Below, in pieces: positions 1 to 7,923 of a stretch of 64,000 bases of DNA. The translations under genes and the position numbers were made by a program. The notes under the pieces were generated by a model. It ran no database searches. It worked only from the letters and a program-made list of their open reading frames with translations, and was not told the origin of the DNA. The stretch's first letter is position 1. Each line of letters starts with the position of its first letter. The stretch covers positions 1 through 64,000 of the forward strand of contig NZ_BOQP01000002.1 in the NCBI RefSeq assembly GCF_018332715.1, written 5' to 3'. The DNA is from Winogradskya consettensis. Lineage in GTDB: Bacteria > Actinomycetota > Actinomycetes > Mycobacteriales > Micromonosporaceae.

Positions 1-1
1 G

Positions 2-211
2 CGGCGCACGATCCAGCGGGACCTGGAGGACACCCTGTCGGAGCAGATCCTGTTCAACGAGCTGCGTCCCGGCCAGATCGTCGTCGTGGACTGTGAGGGC
101 GACCCGGACAACATCGAAAAGTCCAAGCTCACCTTCACCGGCGCCGACCGCGGCGCCACCGTCCCCGACGCCGTCCCGGCAGACCTCGGCGCGGCCGCGA
201 CCGACGAGTGA
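2..211 (+). CDS. clpC: ClpC-type Clp protease ATPase, C-terminal end (partial)
   Basis: The last 69 codons of a ClpA/B-type AAA+ unfoldase; the 5' part lies outside the window. The segment ILFNELRPGQIVVVD is the C-terminal small domain of the second AAA module, followed by a short acidic/Ala tail ending ATDE. ClpC unfolds substrates for the ClpP protease in the cytoplasm. The neighbourhood (clpC beside mutY, disA, radA) is the usual actinobacterial one and supports ClpC over ClpB. A strong hairpin terminator follows 28 bp after the stop. Confidence 0.8.
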   Translation, partial: RRTIQRDLEDTLSEQILFNELRPGQIVVVDCEGDPDNIEKSKLTFTGADRGATVPDAVPADLGAAATDE

Positions 212-238
212 CCTGACACTGAGCAGCACGACCAAGGA

Positions 239-270
239 AACGGCCCGGCGCTCTCCAGCGCCGGGCCGTT
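239..270 (+). terminator. Intrinsic-type terminator of clpC
   Basis: A perfect inverted repeat: AACGGCCCGGCGCT, loop CTCC, AGCGCCGGGCCGTT (14-bp stem). It sits 28 bp after the clpC stop. No U-tract follows, as is usual in high-GC actinobacteria. Confidence 0.85.
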
Positions 271-351
271 CCCGTCGGTGACGCGGTCGGCGTCGGTGAA
301 GGGCCGGAAACTCGCTGTCCTGCGGGGACCACCAACCCGCATCATCGCGGG

Positions 352-891
352 ATGGAAGTTCCCCAGCGGCAGATCAGAGCCGTGTACACCGACCGGACCA
401 TCACGGTCTACCAGGCCTACTCGCCCGAGATCGCGGTTCCCGCCGTGCGCGCCGGCCGGTTCGTCGAGCCGTTCAGGATCGGCCGGATGACCTGGATCAA
501 GCCGTCGTTCCTGTGGATGATGTACCGCTCCGGCTGGGCCACCAAGCCCGGCCAGGAGCACGTCCTCGCCGTTGAGCTCACCCGGGAGGGGTTCGACGCG
601 GCGCTGGCCCGGGCGTGCCCGAGCAGTTACGACCGGTCGAGCGAGGAGACCAGGCAGGAATGGTCCCGGCGGCTCAAGCAGAGCCCCGTGCGGGTGCAGT
701 GGGATCCCGAGCGGTCGCTGCAGCTCGCGCCGCTGGCGTACCGATCGCTGCAGCTCGGCCTGGCCGGTGAGGCTGCCCGGCAGTATGCCGAGGAATGGAC
801 CGTCTCCATCACCGATGTCACCGCGCTGGCCAGGGAGATCGCCCGCACCCGCGACCCCGCTCTGCTGCCCGCGGAGCGCCCGTACTGCTGA
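352..891 (+). CDS. DUF4291 family protein, copy 1
   Basis: 179 residues. Family hallmarks are the N-terminal RQIRAVYTDRTITVYQAY segment, the Trp/Met-rich MTWIKPSFLWMMYRSGW segment and the central VQWDPERSLQL region. The biochemical function of DUF4291 is unknown to me. The ATG at 352 is supported by a CATCAT -10-like box at 340-345 exactly 6 nt upstream, suggesting a leaderless mRNA; a short hairpin (CCCGC-atcatc-GCGGG, 336-351) overlaps it. The next gene is a diverged tandem copy with the same promoter arrangement. Confidence 0.85.
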   Translation: MEVPQRQIRAVYTDRTITVYQAYSPEIAVPAVRAGRFVEPFRIGRMTWIKPSFLWMMYRSGWATKPGQEHVLAVELTREGFDAALARACPSSYDRSSEETRQEWSRRLKQSPVRVQWDPERSLQLAPLAYRSLQLGLAGEAARQYAEEWTVSITDVTALAREIARTRDPALLPAERPYC

Positions 892-932
892 AAACCCAGC
901 GCGGACCGCCCGGGCAGTCGCATCATCGAGCT

Positions 933-1544
933 GTGCAGCAGACAGCAGTTCCGGTCCGGCAGGTGCGCGCCGTCTACACGCCGGAGACGGTCACCGTCTA
1001 TCAGGCGTACCCGGTGCAGATCGCGATGGCCGCGGCCAAGGCCGGACGGTTCGTCCCGCCCTTCAAACGGGACCGGATGAGCTGGATCCAGCTCTCCTAC
1101 CTGTGGATGATGCATCGCTGCCAGTGGACCACCGCCGAGGGGCAGGAACGGGTGCTGGCGGTCGAGATCACCCGGGAAGGCTTCGAGTGGGCGCTGGCCC
1201 ACGCCTGCCTGGCCCAGTACGACCACACCTTCCACGCCGAGCGCGAAGCCTGGACCCACGCCTTGAAGGAGAGTCCGGTCCGCGTCCAGTGGGAGCCGGA
1301 GCGTTCCCTGGAGCTCAAACAGCTGCCGTACCGGACCCTGCAGGTGGGGCTCGGCGTGGACGTGATCGACAAGTACGTCCAGGAATGGACCGTCGGCATC
1401 ACCGACGTGACGCACAAGGCTCGCCAGATCGGAGCGCTGGTGCGCAAGGGCGACGAGTACCGCGCCGAGGCGATGCTGCCGGACGAGCGCCCCTACCCCC
1501 TGCCCGCGGCGCTCGCGGCAGCCCTGCACATCTCGACGACCTGA
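933..1544 (+). CDS. DUF4291 family protein, copy 2
   Basis: 203 residues from GTG 933. It is clearly paralogous to the upstream gene: VRAVYTPETVTVYQAY, RMSWIQLSYLWMMHRCQW and VQWEPERSLELKQLPYR match block by block. It has a longer C-terminus (DERPYPLPAALAAAL). The reading frame stays open further upstream into copy 1, but GTG 933 is preferred because CATCAT at 921-926 lies exactly 6 nt before it, as in copy 1. The pair looks like an in-place duplication followed by divergence. Function unknown. Confidence 0.82.
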   Translation: MQQTAVPVRQVRAVYTPETVTVYQAYPVQIAMAAAKAGRFVPPFKRDRMSWIQLSYLWMMHRCQWTTAEGQERVLAVEITREGFEWALAHACLAQYDHTFHAEREAWTHALKESPVRVQWEPERSLELKQLPYRTLQVGLGVDVIDKYVQEWTVGITDVTHKARQIGALVRKGDEYRAEAMLPDERPYPLPAALAAALHISTT

Positions 1545-1559
1545 GAACAGGCCTGAGGC

Positions 1560-2462
1560 TTACAGCAGCGTCGGAAAGCGCGGCGGGTGATCGCCGGCCA
1601 GCACGAACCGGTCGGCGTCCGAGTCCAGCGGCTCCACCAGGCCGTCCTCCACCAGCCCGGCCAGGGCCCGGGCCCGTTGCACGTCATCCACCCACACCGT
1701 GTCGAGACGCTGGCGGGGGACCGGGGCGGTCGCGTTGCGCAGCACCTCGAGGAGCAGGCCACGGACCTGACGGTCGGTGCCCGCGTACCGCTGGGGCTTG
1801 CGGCTCGGGCCGGCCGGGATGGCCTCGCCGGACTGGCGGAAGGCGCAGACCTGCTCGAACGGGCAGTCGACGCAGCGGGGCGCGCGGGCGACACAGACGA
1901 TCGCCCCCAGCTCCATGAACGCGATGCTCGCCTTCGCCGCCACGGCGGGTTCCTCGGGCAGCAACGCCTCCATCGCCACGAGGTCGGCGGTGGTGGTGTT
2001 CGGGCCGGCGTCGGGCTTGCCCTCGACCGCGCGGCAGACCACCCGGCGCACGTTGGTGTCCACGACCGGGTGACGCTGCCCGTAGGCGAACGTCGCCACG
2101 GCTCGCCCGGTGTAGGTGCCCACGCCGGGCAGTGCGAGCAACTGATCAAGATCGTCGGGCACCCGGCCACCATGGCGTTCCACGATGGCCACCGCGCAGG
2201 CGTGCAGCCGCATCGCCCGGCGCGGGTAGCCGAGCCGCCCCCACATCCGGATCGCCTCGGACGGGGGGTCGACGGCCAGGTCAGCGGGGGTGGGCCAGCG
2301 GTTCATCCAGGCGCGCCAGGCGGGCTCCACGCGTACGACCGGGGTCTGTTGCAGCATCACCTCGCTGACCAGCACCGCCCAGGCGCTGGTGTCGGGCTGC
2401 CGCCAGGGCAGGTCGCGGGCATTTTCCTCGTACCACCGGATGGCTGAGTCGGCGAGAGTCAT
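1560..2462 (-). CDS. mutY: A/G-specific adenine DNA glycosylase MutY
   Basis: 300 residues. Removes adenine mispaired with 8-oxoguanine in base-excision repair. Seen directly: the catalytic-helix segment EVMLQQT with the general acid E34, the helix-hairpin-helix LPGVGTYTGRAV (about 111-122), the catalytic Asp D135 in VVDTNVRRV, and the [4Fe-4S] cysteine spacing C-x6-C-x2-C-x5-C (CVARAPRC..C.....C). The C-terminal 8-oxoG recognition part is short, similar to other actinobacterial MutY. It is divergent from the ACT-domain gene, with overlapping -10 boxes between them, and convergent with the DUF4291 pair. Confidence 0.93.
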   Translation of the reverse strand: MTLADSAIRWYEENARDLPWRQPDTSAWAVLVSEVMLQQTPVVRVEPAWRAWMNRWPTPADLAVDPPSEAIRMWGRLGYPRRAMRLHACAVAIVERHGGRVPDDLDQLLALPGVGTYTGRAVATFAYGQRHPVVDTNVRRVVCRAVEGKPDAGPNTTTADLVAMEALLPEEPAVAAKASIAFMELGAIVCVARAPRCVDCPFEQVCAFRQSGEAIPAGPSRKPQRYAGTDRQVRGLLLEVLRNATAPVPRQRLDTVWVDDVQRARALAGLVEDGLVEPLDSDADRFVLAGDHPPRFPTLL

Positions 2463-2471
2463 AGGCCCGCA

Positions 2472-2481
2472 AGCCTAAGCT
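2472..2481. promoter_or_regulatory. Overlapping divergent -10 boxes between mutY and the ACT gene
   Basis: The 10-mer AGCCTAAGCT holds TAAGCT (plus strand, 2476-2481), 6 nt before GTG 2488, and TAGGCT (minus strand, 2477-2472), 9 nt before the mutY ATG at 2462. Both fit the actinobacterial TAnnnT box. The whole intergenic gap is only 25 bp, so the two promoters must share DNA. Inferred from sequence only. Confidence 0.55.
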
Positions 2482-2487
2482 GTCCCG

Positions 2488-2988
2488 GTGAACGAGTTAG
2501 CCATCACCGTCATAGGCCCCGACCGCACCGGCATCGTCGCGGAGGTCACCGGGGCGCTGGCGGGTGCCGGCGCGAACCTCTCCGACTCGACGATGACCCG
2601 GCTGGGCGGTCACTTCACGATGACCCTGATCTGCACAGGTGCCGCAGCCGGGGACGTCGAGAAGGCGCTCGCGCCACTCAGCGGCGTCATCACCGCCGTC
2701 CGCGCGGTCGAACCGTCGGGCTCCGGCGAGCAGGGCGAGCCCTACCTCGTCAGCGTGCACGGTGCGGACCGGCTGGGGATCGTCGCCGCCGTCACCCGGG
2801 TCGTCGCCGCTGCCGGCGGCAACATCACAGACCTCACCACCCGGCTCACCGGGCCGCTCTACGTGCTGGTCGCGGAGGTCGACCTGCCGCCGGGTGCGTC
2901 CGATGACCTTTCGGTACGGCTGGAGCGCACCGCCCAGGAGCTCGGTGTCGAGGTGACCCTGCGCCGCGCCGAGTCGGACGTCCTGTGA
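2488..2988 (+). CDS. Two-ACT-domain protein (GcvR-like)
   Basis: 166 residues made of two ACT modules: residues ~3-72 (ITVIGPDRTGIVAEVT, GANLSDS) and ~88-160 (VSVHGADRLGIVAAVT, GGNITDL). ACT pairs bind small ligands such as amino acids; the nearest described group is the GcvR-type glycine-cleavage regulators. No catalytic or DNA-binding domain is present. GTG 2488 fits the TAAGCT box 6 nt upstream (leaderless). The stop overlaps the GTG of def (GTGA), so the two are translationally coupled. Confidence 0.8.
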   Translation: MNELAITVIGPDRTGIVAEVTGALAGAGANLSDSTMTRLGGHFTMTLICTGAAAGDVEKALAPLSGVITAVRAVEPSGSGEQGEPYLVSVHGADRLGIVAAVTRVVAAAGGNITDLTTRLTGPLYVLVAEVDLPPGASDDLSVRLERTAQELGVEVTLRRAESDVL

Positions 2989-3533
2989 ACGACCTCGCGG
3001 ACTGGAAGCCCGAGCTGCTCGGCGTCGACGGCAGGGTGCTCCCGGTGGTGACCGCCCCCGCCGAGGTGCTGAGCCGCCCGGGCACCGAGGTGGACCCGAC
3101 GGACCCGTCGATCGTCCAGCTGGCCGCCGATCTGGTGGCCACGATGCGCACCTCGCCGGGCTGCGTCGGCCTCGCGGCGCCGCAGGTCGGGGTCGGCGTC
3201 CAGGTGTTCGCCGTCGACGTCACCGAACACCCGAAGACCGCCACCCTGCACGGCGCGTTCGTGTTGTGCAACGCCCGCGTCGTGGAAGCCAACCGATGGC
3301 GGCCGGGCCGCGAGGGCTGCATGTCCGTCCCGGACCTGACCGGCGACGTGAAACGCGCCGGCCGCATCGTGGTCGAGGCCGTTCTTCCGGGTACGGGCAC
3401 TGCGGTGCACCTGGTCACCGACGCCTTCGAGGCGCGGGCCCTGCAACACGAGATCGATCACTGCGCCGGCAAACTTTTCCTCGACCGGGTCGCCGGTGCA
3501 CACGCCGTCTACCAGCGCAAGGTCTATCTCTAA
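2985..3533 (+). CDS. def: Peptide deformylase
   Basis: 182 residues. Removes the formyl group from nascent N-terminal Met. All three family motifs are visible: motif 1 VGLAAPQVG (about 61-69), motif 2 REGCMSVP with metal ligand C112, and motif 3 QHEIDH with H155, E156 and H159. Motif 2 carries Met where most deformylases have Leu (EGCLS). The GTG start overlaps the previous stop by 4 bp (GTGA). Confidence 0.93.
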   Translation: MNDLADWKPELLGVDGRVLPVVTAPAEVLSRPGTEVDPTDPSIVQLAADLVATMRTSPGCVGLAAPQVGVGVQVFAVDVTEHPKTATLHGAFVLCNARVVEANRWRPGREGCMSVPDLTGDVKRAGRIVVEAVLPGTGTAVHLVTDAFEARALQHEIDHCAGKLFLDRVAGAHAVYQRKVYL

Positions 3534-3616
3534 CGAGCAACCCCCGGAAGGGGTGTCGCACCGTCGGCGCGTCGTGCGTGGTTCCGGGGTGTCGCGGGGA
3601 TAGCGTGCAACACATC

Positions 3617-4390
3617 ATGCGTTCGACGGTTGGTCCCCTCCCCTCCGCCGTGTACTGGCGGCGCCGTGCTGTTGTGCTGGGCGCAGTCCTGCTCGGCATC
3701 ATCGTGCTGTTCGTCTCCTGCAGTGGCGGTGGCGACGACGACAAGAAGAAGCCGGGATCCAGCGCGGGTTCGCAGTTCCCGACCCCCGCCCCGGCATCCT
3801 CCACGCCCGACGACGAGCCGTCGTTCGTGGACGTGCCCCCGGGAGCGGGCAATCCGTCGCTCCCCGACCCGGAAGACCTCGAATCCGGCGCCGCGGCCGC
3901 GACCCCCACGGGTGGCGCGATCCCGAGTGGCGCGGCCACGGGCACCGGGACGACAACCGGCGGCTCCGACACCAACGTGAACGTCCCGGCCAGCGGGGAC
4001 TGCACCACCAAAGAGGTCTCGGTGACCCCGATCCCGGCGGTCACCACGCTCAAGCGCGGCGCCCAGGTCGAGATCCGCCTCAAAATCAAGAACGTCTCCA
4101 CCCGCACCTGTAACCGAGACGTCGGCGCCGACCTGCAGGAGCTCTACATCCAGTCCGGCGCCCAGAAGCTCTGGTCCTCCGACACCTGCAGCACCATCCG
4201 GGGCACCGACGTCCGCGCGTTCCCGCCGAACGGCGAACGCGAATACAACGTCACCTGGAACGGCCACCAGTCCAACAAGTGCACCGGCGAGCTCGCGACC
4301 GGCCCAGCCCCCGCCGCCGGCCAGTACCAGATCCGCGGCCGCCTCGGCGAGGTCCTCAGCGACCCGGTCACCCTCACCATCACCGACTGA
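3617..4390 (+). CDS. Membrane-anchored protein with extracellular Ig-like C-terminal domain
   Basis: 257 residues from ATG 3617. One N-terminal transmembrane segment (residues ~18-34, VVLGAVLLGIIVLFVS) is followed by Cys-Ser and an Asp/Lys cluster, then a Pro/Ser/Thr/Gly-rich linker (~45-120) and a C-terminal domain (~125-257) with paired cysteines and beta-strand alternation (KRGAQVEIRLKIKNVSTRTC). The last part resembles secreted actinobacterial beta-sandwich domains. No enzyme motif is seen. A TAGCGT box (3601-3606) lies 10 nt upstream. It could be a lipoprotein-like anchor (VSC), but the lipobox is poor. Confidence 0.65.
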   Translation: MRSTVGPLPSAVYWRRRAVVLGAVLLGIIVLFVSCSGGGDDDKKKPGSSAGSQFPTPAPASSTPDDEPSFVDVPPGAGNPSLPDPEDLESGAAAATPTGGAIPSGAATGTGTTTGGSDTNVNVPASGDCTTKEVSVTPIPAVTTLKRGAQVEIRLKIKNVSTRTCNRDVGADLQELYIQSGAQKLWSSDTCSTIRGTDVRAFPPNGEREYNVTWNGHQSNKCTGELATGPAPAAGQYQIRGRLGEVLSDPVTLTITD

Positions 4391-4414
4391 GCCCGGCCGG
4401 GCCCAGCTTTCCTC

Positions 4415-4822
4415 GTGCGTGACTGGCTGGTCGTTCCGGCGCTCGCGGTCGGCAGCCTCGTCGCGAGCTGGCTCGTGCTCCTGGTGCTGGCCCGCCGCCT
4501 GCCACCGGGAATCCTGCGCGACCTCGCGGCCTTCATCCCCGACTGCGTCACCACAGTCCGCAGGCTCCGCCGGGACCCCCGCGTCCCCCGCCGCGCCAAA
4601 GTCGCCATCGTCATCGCCGGGCTCTGGGTCGCCAGCCCCATCGACCTCATCCCCGAGTTCATCCCGGTGATCGGTCCCCTCGACGACATCGTCGTCGTAG
4701 CCCTCGCCCTGCGCTACGCGGCCAGACAGGTCCCCCGCGATCTCATCCTGGCCGCCTGGCCCGGCGAACCCCGCCTCATCCACCGCCTCCTCGGTCCCGC
4801 CCAGGACGCCCCGCTCAGCTGA
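4415..4822 (+). CDS. YkvA-family DUF1232 membrane protein
   Basis: 135 residues from GTG 4415. An N-terminal hydrophobic segment (residues ~5-26) precedes the DUF1232 signature at ~77-103, with SPIDLIPEFIPVIGPLDD as the most diagnostic stretch. Function unknown; such proteins are inner-membrane associated. The gene is convergent with the next one, and both stop codons are read from the same palindrome TCAGCTGA (4815-4822). Confidence 0.8.
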   Translation: MRDWLVVPALAVGSLVASWLVLLVLARRLPPGILRDLAAFIPDCVTTVRRLRRDPRVPRRAKVAIVIAGLWVASPIDLIPEFIPVIGPLDDIVVVALALRYAARQVPRDLILAAWPGEPRLIHRLLGPAQDAPLS

Positions 4823-5150
4823 ACTCGGCGGCGGCTCGGCCTGCGGTCTCGTGCTCCAGGCGAAGTATCACCCAGCCGAGCTGCTGACCGACCAGCGCAA
4901 CAGCGAGCCTTCGCAGCATCTCCTGCGGCGGTGCCGTGCTCGGCTCGAGCTCCACGTCGAGATGCCATCCCGTCGACCCGGTGCCGGCGCCTGTCACCTC
5001 GCCGTCTGCTCCCAGGACCTCGGCAAGTAAGTCCTCGACGTCGTCCCGGTCAACGTCGCCGGGCAGCGGACGCCTGCCGATGACCTCGATGAACATGCGG
5101 GCCGGCACCTCAGTGGAACGGTGGGTTCGGGTCCAGAAGCCGAACGGCAT
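4815..5150 (-). CDS. Hypothetical protein downstream of disA
   Basis: 111 residues, cytoplasmic in composition (no signal or membrane segment), with a C-terminal amphipathic helix (EMLRRLAVALVGQQLGWVILRLEHE). Not recognised. It lies 46 bp downstream of disA on the same strand with no terminator between, so co-transcription is likely. Its stop overlaps that of the convergent DUF1232 gene. Confidence 0.55.
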   Translation of the reverse strand: MPFGFWTRTHRSTEVPARMFIEVIGRRPLPGDVDRDDVEDLLAEVLGADGEVTGAGTGSTGWHLDVELEPSTAPPQEMLRRLAVALVGQQLGWVILRLEHETAGRAAAEFS

Positions 5151-5196
5151 ACCCGCCGGCTCGATGAAAGTAACGAACCAGCGGTTGTCGCAACGG

Positions 5197-6381
5197 TCAG
5201 ACGTAACGTTCGAGGATGGAGGCCTCTGCCAGGCGGGAGAGGCCTTCGCGGACGCCGCGGGCGCGGGCGTCGCCGACGCCTTCGACGGCTTGGAGGTCTT
5301 CGACCGTGGCTCCGAGGAGGCGTTGGAGGCTGCCGAAGTGGTCGACGAGGCGTTCGAGGATGGGGGTTGGCAGGCGGGGGACCTTGGCGAGCAGGCGGAA
5401 GCCGCGGGGGCTGACCGCTGCGTCGAGGGCGTCGGAGGCTCCCGGGTAGCCCATGGCCTTGGCGACCGCGACCAGGTCGATCATCTCGGTGGCGGAGAGC
5501 AGGTCGAGCTCGACCAGCGCCTCGTCGAGGGTGCGGGCCTTACGGCCGGTGGGGAGGTAGTCCCGGATGACCAGGGTGCGGTCGGAGTCGACGCCGGCCA
5601 TCAGCTCGTCGAGCTGGAGCGCGAGCAGGCGGCCGTCGGTGCCGAGCTCGACGACGTAGCCGGAGATCTCGTCGGCGATGCGGCGGACCATCTCGGTGCG
5701 CTGGACCACGGCGACGGCGTCCCGGACGGTGACCAGGTCCTCGATCTCCAGGGCGGAGAGGGTGCCGGAGACCTCGTCGAGGCGCAGTTTGTAGCGCTCG
5801 AGGGTGGCGAGGGCCTGGTTGGCGCGGGAGAGGATGGCCGCGGAGTCGTCGAGGACGTGGCGCTGGCCGTTCACGTAGAGGCCGATGATGTGCATCGACT
5901 GGCTGACCGAGATGACCGGGAAGCCGGACTGCTTGGCGACCCGCTCGGCGGTGCGGTGGCGGGTGCCGGACTCCTCGGAGGGGATGCCGGGGTCGGGCAT
6001 GAGGTGCACGTTGGCGCGCACGATGCGGGTGCCGTCGCTGGACATGACCACCGCGCCGTCCATCTTGCACAGCTCACGCAGGCGGGTGGCGGAGAACTCC
6101 ACGTCGAGCGGGAAGCCGCCGGTGCAGATCTGCTCGACGACCTCGTCGTGGCCGAGCACGATGAGGGCGCCGGTGCGGCCGCGCAGGATCCGCTCGAGAC
6201 CGTCGCGCAGGGCGGTGCCGGGGGCCATCAGAGCCAGGTTGGCGCGCAGTGGGTCGCCGGTGGCTCCGCCACCGGTCAGGCCGGGCGAGGTGGGCGTCAT
6301 CGGACCGGCTGCCGATCCGTTGACACCCGGGGCTGCCCCGTTGGTGTGGCGGTTGGTCGAAGCATCGCGGTCGAGCGGCAC
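5197..6381 (-). CDS. disA: DNA integrity scanning protein DisA (diadenylate cyclase)
   Basis: 394 residues. Makes c-di-AMP from two ATP and scans DNA for branched structures. The DAC domain carries the diagnostic DGA motif (KMDGAVV) and [15 protein letters not shown]; a helical spine and C-terminal helix-hairpin-helix ([15 protein letters not shown]) follow. The frame opens at GTG 6387, but TAGAAT (6393-6388) touches that codon and stands exactly 6 nt before GTG 6381, so 6381 is chosen as a leaderless start. It lies downstream of radA on the same strand. Confidence 0.93.
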   Translation of the reverse strand: MPLDRDASTNRHTNGAAPGVNGSAAGPMTPTSPGLTGGGATGDPLRANLALMAPGTALRDGLERILRGRTGALIVLGHDEVVEQICTGGFPLDVEFSATRLRELCKMDGAVVMSSDGTRIVRANVHLMPDPGIPSEESGTRHRTAERVAKQSGFPVISVSQSMHIIGLYVNGQRHVLDDSAAILSRANQALATLERYKLRLDEVSGTLSALEIEDLVTVRDAVAVVQRTEMVRRIADEISGYVVELGTDGRLLALQLDELMAGVDSDRTLVIRDYLPTGRKARTLDEALVELDLLSATEMIDLVAVAKAMGYPGASDALDAAVSPRGFRLLAKVPRLPTPILERLVDHFGSLQRLLGATVEDLQAVEGVGDARARGVREGLSRLAEASILERYV

Positions 6382-6387
6382 CTGCAC

Positions 6388-6393
6388 ATTCTA
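6388..6393 (-). promoter_or_regulatory. -10 box of disA
   Basis: TAGAAT read on the minus strand is a perfect TAGRRT box. It is placed so that transcription would begin at GTG 6381. No clear -35 element. Confidence 0.55.
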
Positions 6394-6478
6394 CGGACTG
6401 TCATCCCACTCAACGAGCCGCGGTCCGCCAAGGGCTCCGCAGCGTGATGATCAATAACTGAGAGTGATCTTAGCGCGT

Positions 6479-7885
6479 TCATTCCGCTGAGGCCCGCGCT
6501 GCCCACTGCACCGCGCTCTGCAGATCGCCGACCTCGACGACGCGCATCCCCTTGGGTGGGGTGTCGCCCTCCGCGGGACCGCAGCCCGGCGGCACCAGCG
6601 CGAAGCGGAACCCCAGCCGGGACGCCTCGGCGAGCCGCCGGCCGACCGCACCGACCCGGCGCACCTCGCCGGTCAGCCCGACCTCCCCGATCGCCACCAG
6701 GTGCGGTGCCATCGCGAGGTTGAGCGCGCCGGAAGCCACCGCCAGCGCCATGGCCAGGTCGGCCGAGGGCTCGGTGACGCGGATGCCGCCGACCGTCGCG
6801 GCGAAGACCTCGCGGTCGTGCAGCTTGATCTTTTCCATCCGGCGCTGGAGCACGGCCAGCACCATCGCGAGCCGGGCGCTGTCGAGGCCGGAGACCGTCC
6901 GCCGGGGCGACCCCTGCACCTGAGCCCCGATCAGGGCCTGCACCTCGGTCACCATCGCCCGGCGACCCTCCATCGCAACCGTCACGCAGGTGCCCGGCAC
7001 GGGCTCGTTGTAGCGGGTGAGGAAGAGACCGGACGGGTCGGCGAGGCTGACGATGCCGCTCTCGTGCATCTCGAAACAGCCCACCTCGTCGGCCGGGCCG
7101 TAGCGGTTCTTGACGCCGCGCACGAGCCGCAGCGAGGAATGTTTGTCGCCCTCGAAGTGCAGGACCACGTCGACCAGGTGCTCGAGCACGCGCGGGCCGG
7201 CCACCGAGCCGTCCTTGGTGACATGACCCACGAGGACGGTCGCCACGCCGCGCTCCTTGGCGACGCTGACCAGTGCCGCGGTGACCGCGCGGACCTGGGT
7301 GACACCGCCGGGGACACCCTCGGTGCCCGGGGCGGAGATGGTCTGCACCGAGTCGATGATGAGCAGACCGGGCTTGACCGCGTCGAGGTGGGCGATCACC
7401 GCGCCGAGATCGCTCTCGGAGGCGAGATAGAGATTGTCGTGCAGGGCGTTGAGTCGCTCGGCGCGCAGCCGCACCTGGCTCACCGACTCCTCGCCGCTGA
7501 CCACCAGCGAGGGCGTGCCGGCGTTGAGGGCCCACTGCTGGGCCACGTCGAGCAGCAGGGTGGACTTGCCCACACCAGGCTCGCCGGCCAGCAGGATCAC
7601 CGCGCCGGGGACCAGCCCGCCGCCGAGCACCCGGTCGAGCTCGCTGACACCGCTGGGCACCGCCTTGGCCGGGGCCGCGCTGATCGTCTTGATCGGACGG
7701 GCCGGCTCGGAAGGGAGCCGGGAGCTGACCACCCGCCCGGAGATCATCGGGCCGGGCTTGGCCTCGATGATCGAACCCCACTCGTTGCACTCCGGACAGC
7801 GACCCAGCCATTTCGGGGGCTGGTGTCCGCACGCATCACATTGATAGGCGGGACGCGGTTCGCTGCGAGTCCGGGATGTCGTCAC
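6479..7885 (-). CDS. radA: DNA repair protein RadA
   Basis: 468 residues. RadA is a RecA-like helicase that processes recombination intermediates. Visible: N-terminal zinc finger CDACG...RCPEC, Walker A GEPGVGKST, the RadA-specific KNRYGP motif, and the C-terminal Lon-protease-like domain (SADLAMALAVASGAL). A TTG at 7915 would extend it by 10 residues; GTG 7885 is preferred because TAGCGT (7898-7893) ends 7 nt upstream. lpqE-radA-disA on one strand matches the mycobacterial order. Confidence 0.93.
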   Translation of the reverse strand: MTTSRTRSEPRPAYQCDACGHQPPKWLGRCPECNEWGSIIEAKPGPMISGRVVSSRLPSEPARPIKTISAAPAKAVPSGVSELDRVLGGGLVPGAVILLAGEPGVGKSTLLLDVAQQWALNAGTPSLVVSGEESVSQVRLRAERLNALHDNLYLASESDLGAVIAHLDAVKPGLLIIDSVQTISAPGTEGVPGGVTQVRAVTAALVSVAKERGVATVLVGHVTKDGSVAGPRVLEHLVDVVLHFEGDKHSSLRLVRGVKNRYGPADEVGCFEMHESGIVSLADPSGLFLTRYNEPVPGTCVTVAMEGRRAMVTEVQALIGAQVQGSPRRTVSGLDSARLAMVLAVLQRRMEKIKLHDREVFAATVGGIRVTEPSADLAMALAVASGALNLAMAPHLVAIGEVGLTGEVRRVGAVGRRLAEASRLGFRFALVPPGCGPAEGDTPPKGMRVVEVGDLQSAVQWAARASAE

Positions 7886-7892
7886 CCGCCCA

Positions 7893-7898
7893 ACGCTA
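7893..7898 (-). promoter_or_regulatory. -10 box of radA
   Basis: TAGCGT on the minus strand, 7 nt before GTG 7885, implying an almost leaderless radA mRNA. The box alone is weak evidence, but its spacing matches many genes in this window. Confidence 0.45.
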
Positions 7899-7923
7899 GC
7901 CCGCGGGTGTGACAAACGGGTCT

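Noticed and set aside
627-1529. 300-codon open frame on the minus strand across the DUF4291 genes
   Set aside because: High-GC mirror frame of two clear coding genes; no recognisable protein features.
4936-6447. Long open frame opposite disA
   Set aside because: Asp/Gly/Val-rich antisense translation typical of GC-rich shadow frames; disA motifs on the other strand are unambiguous.
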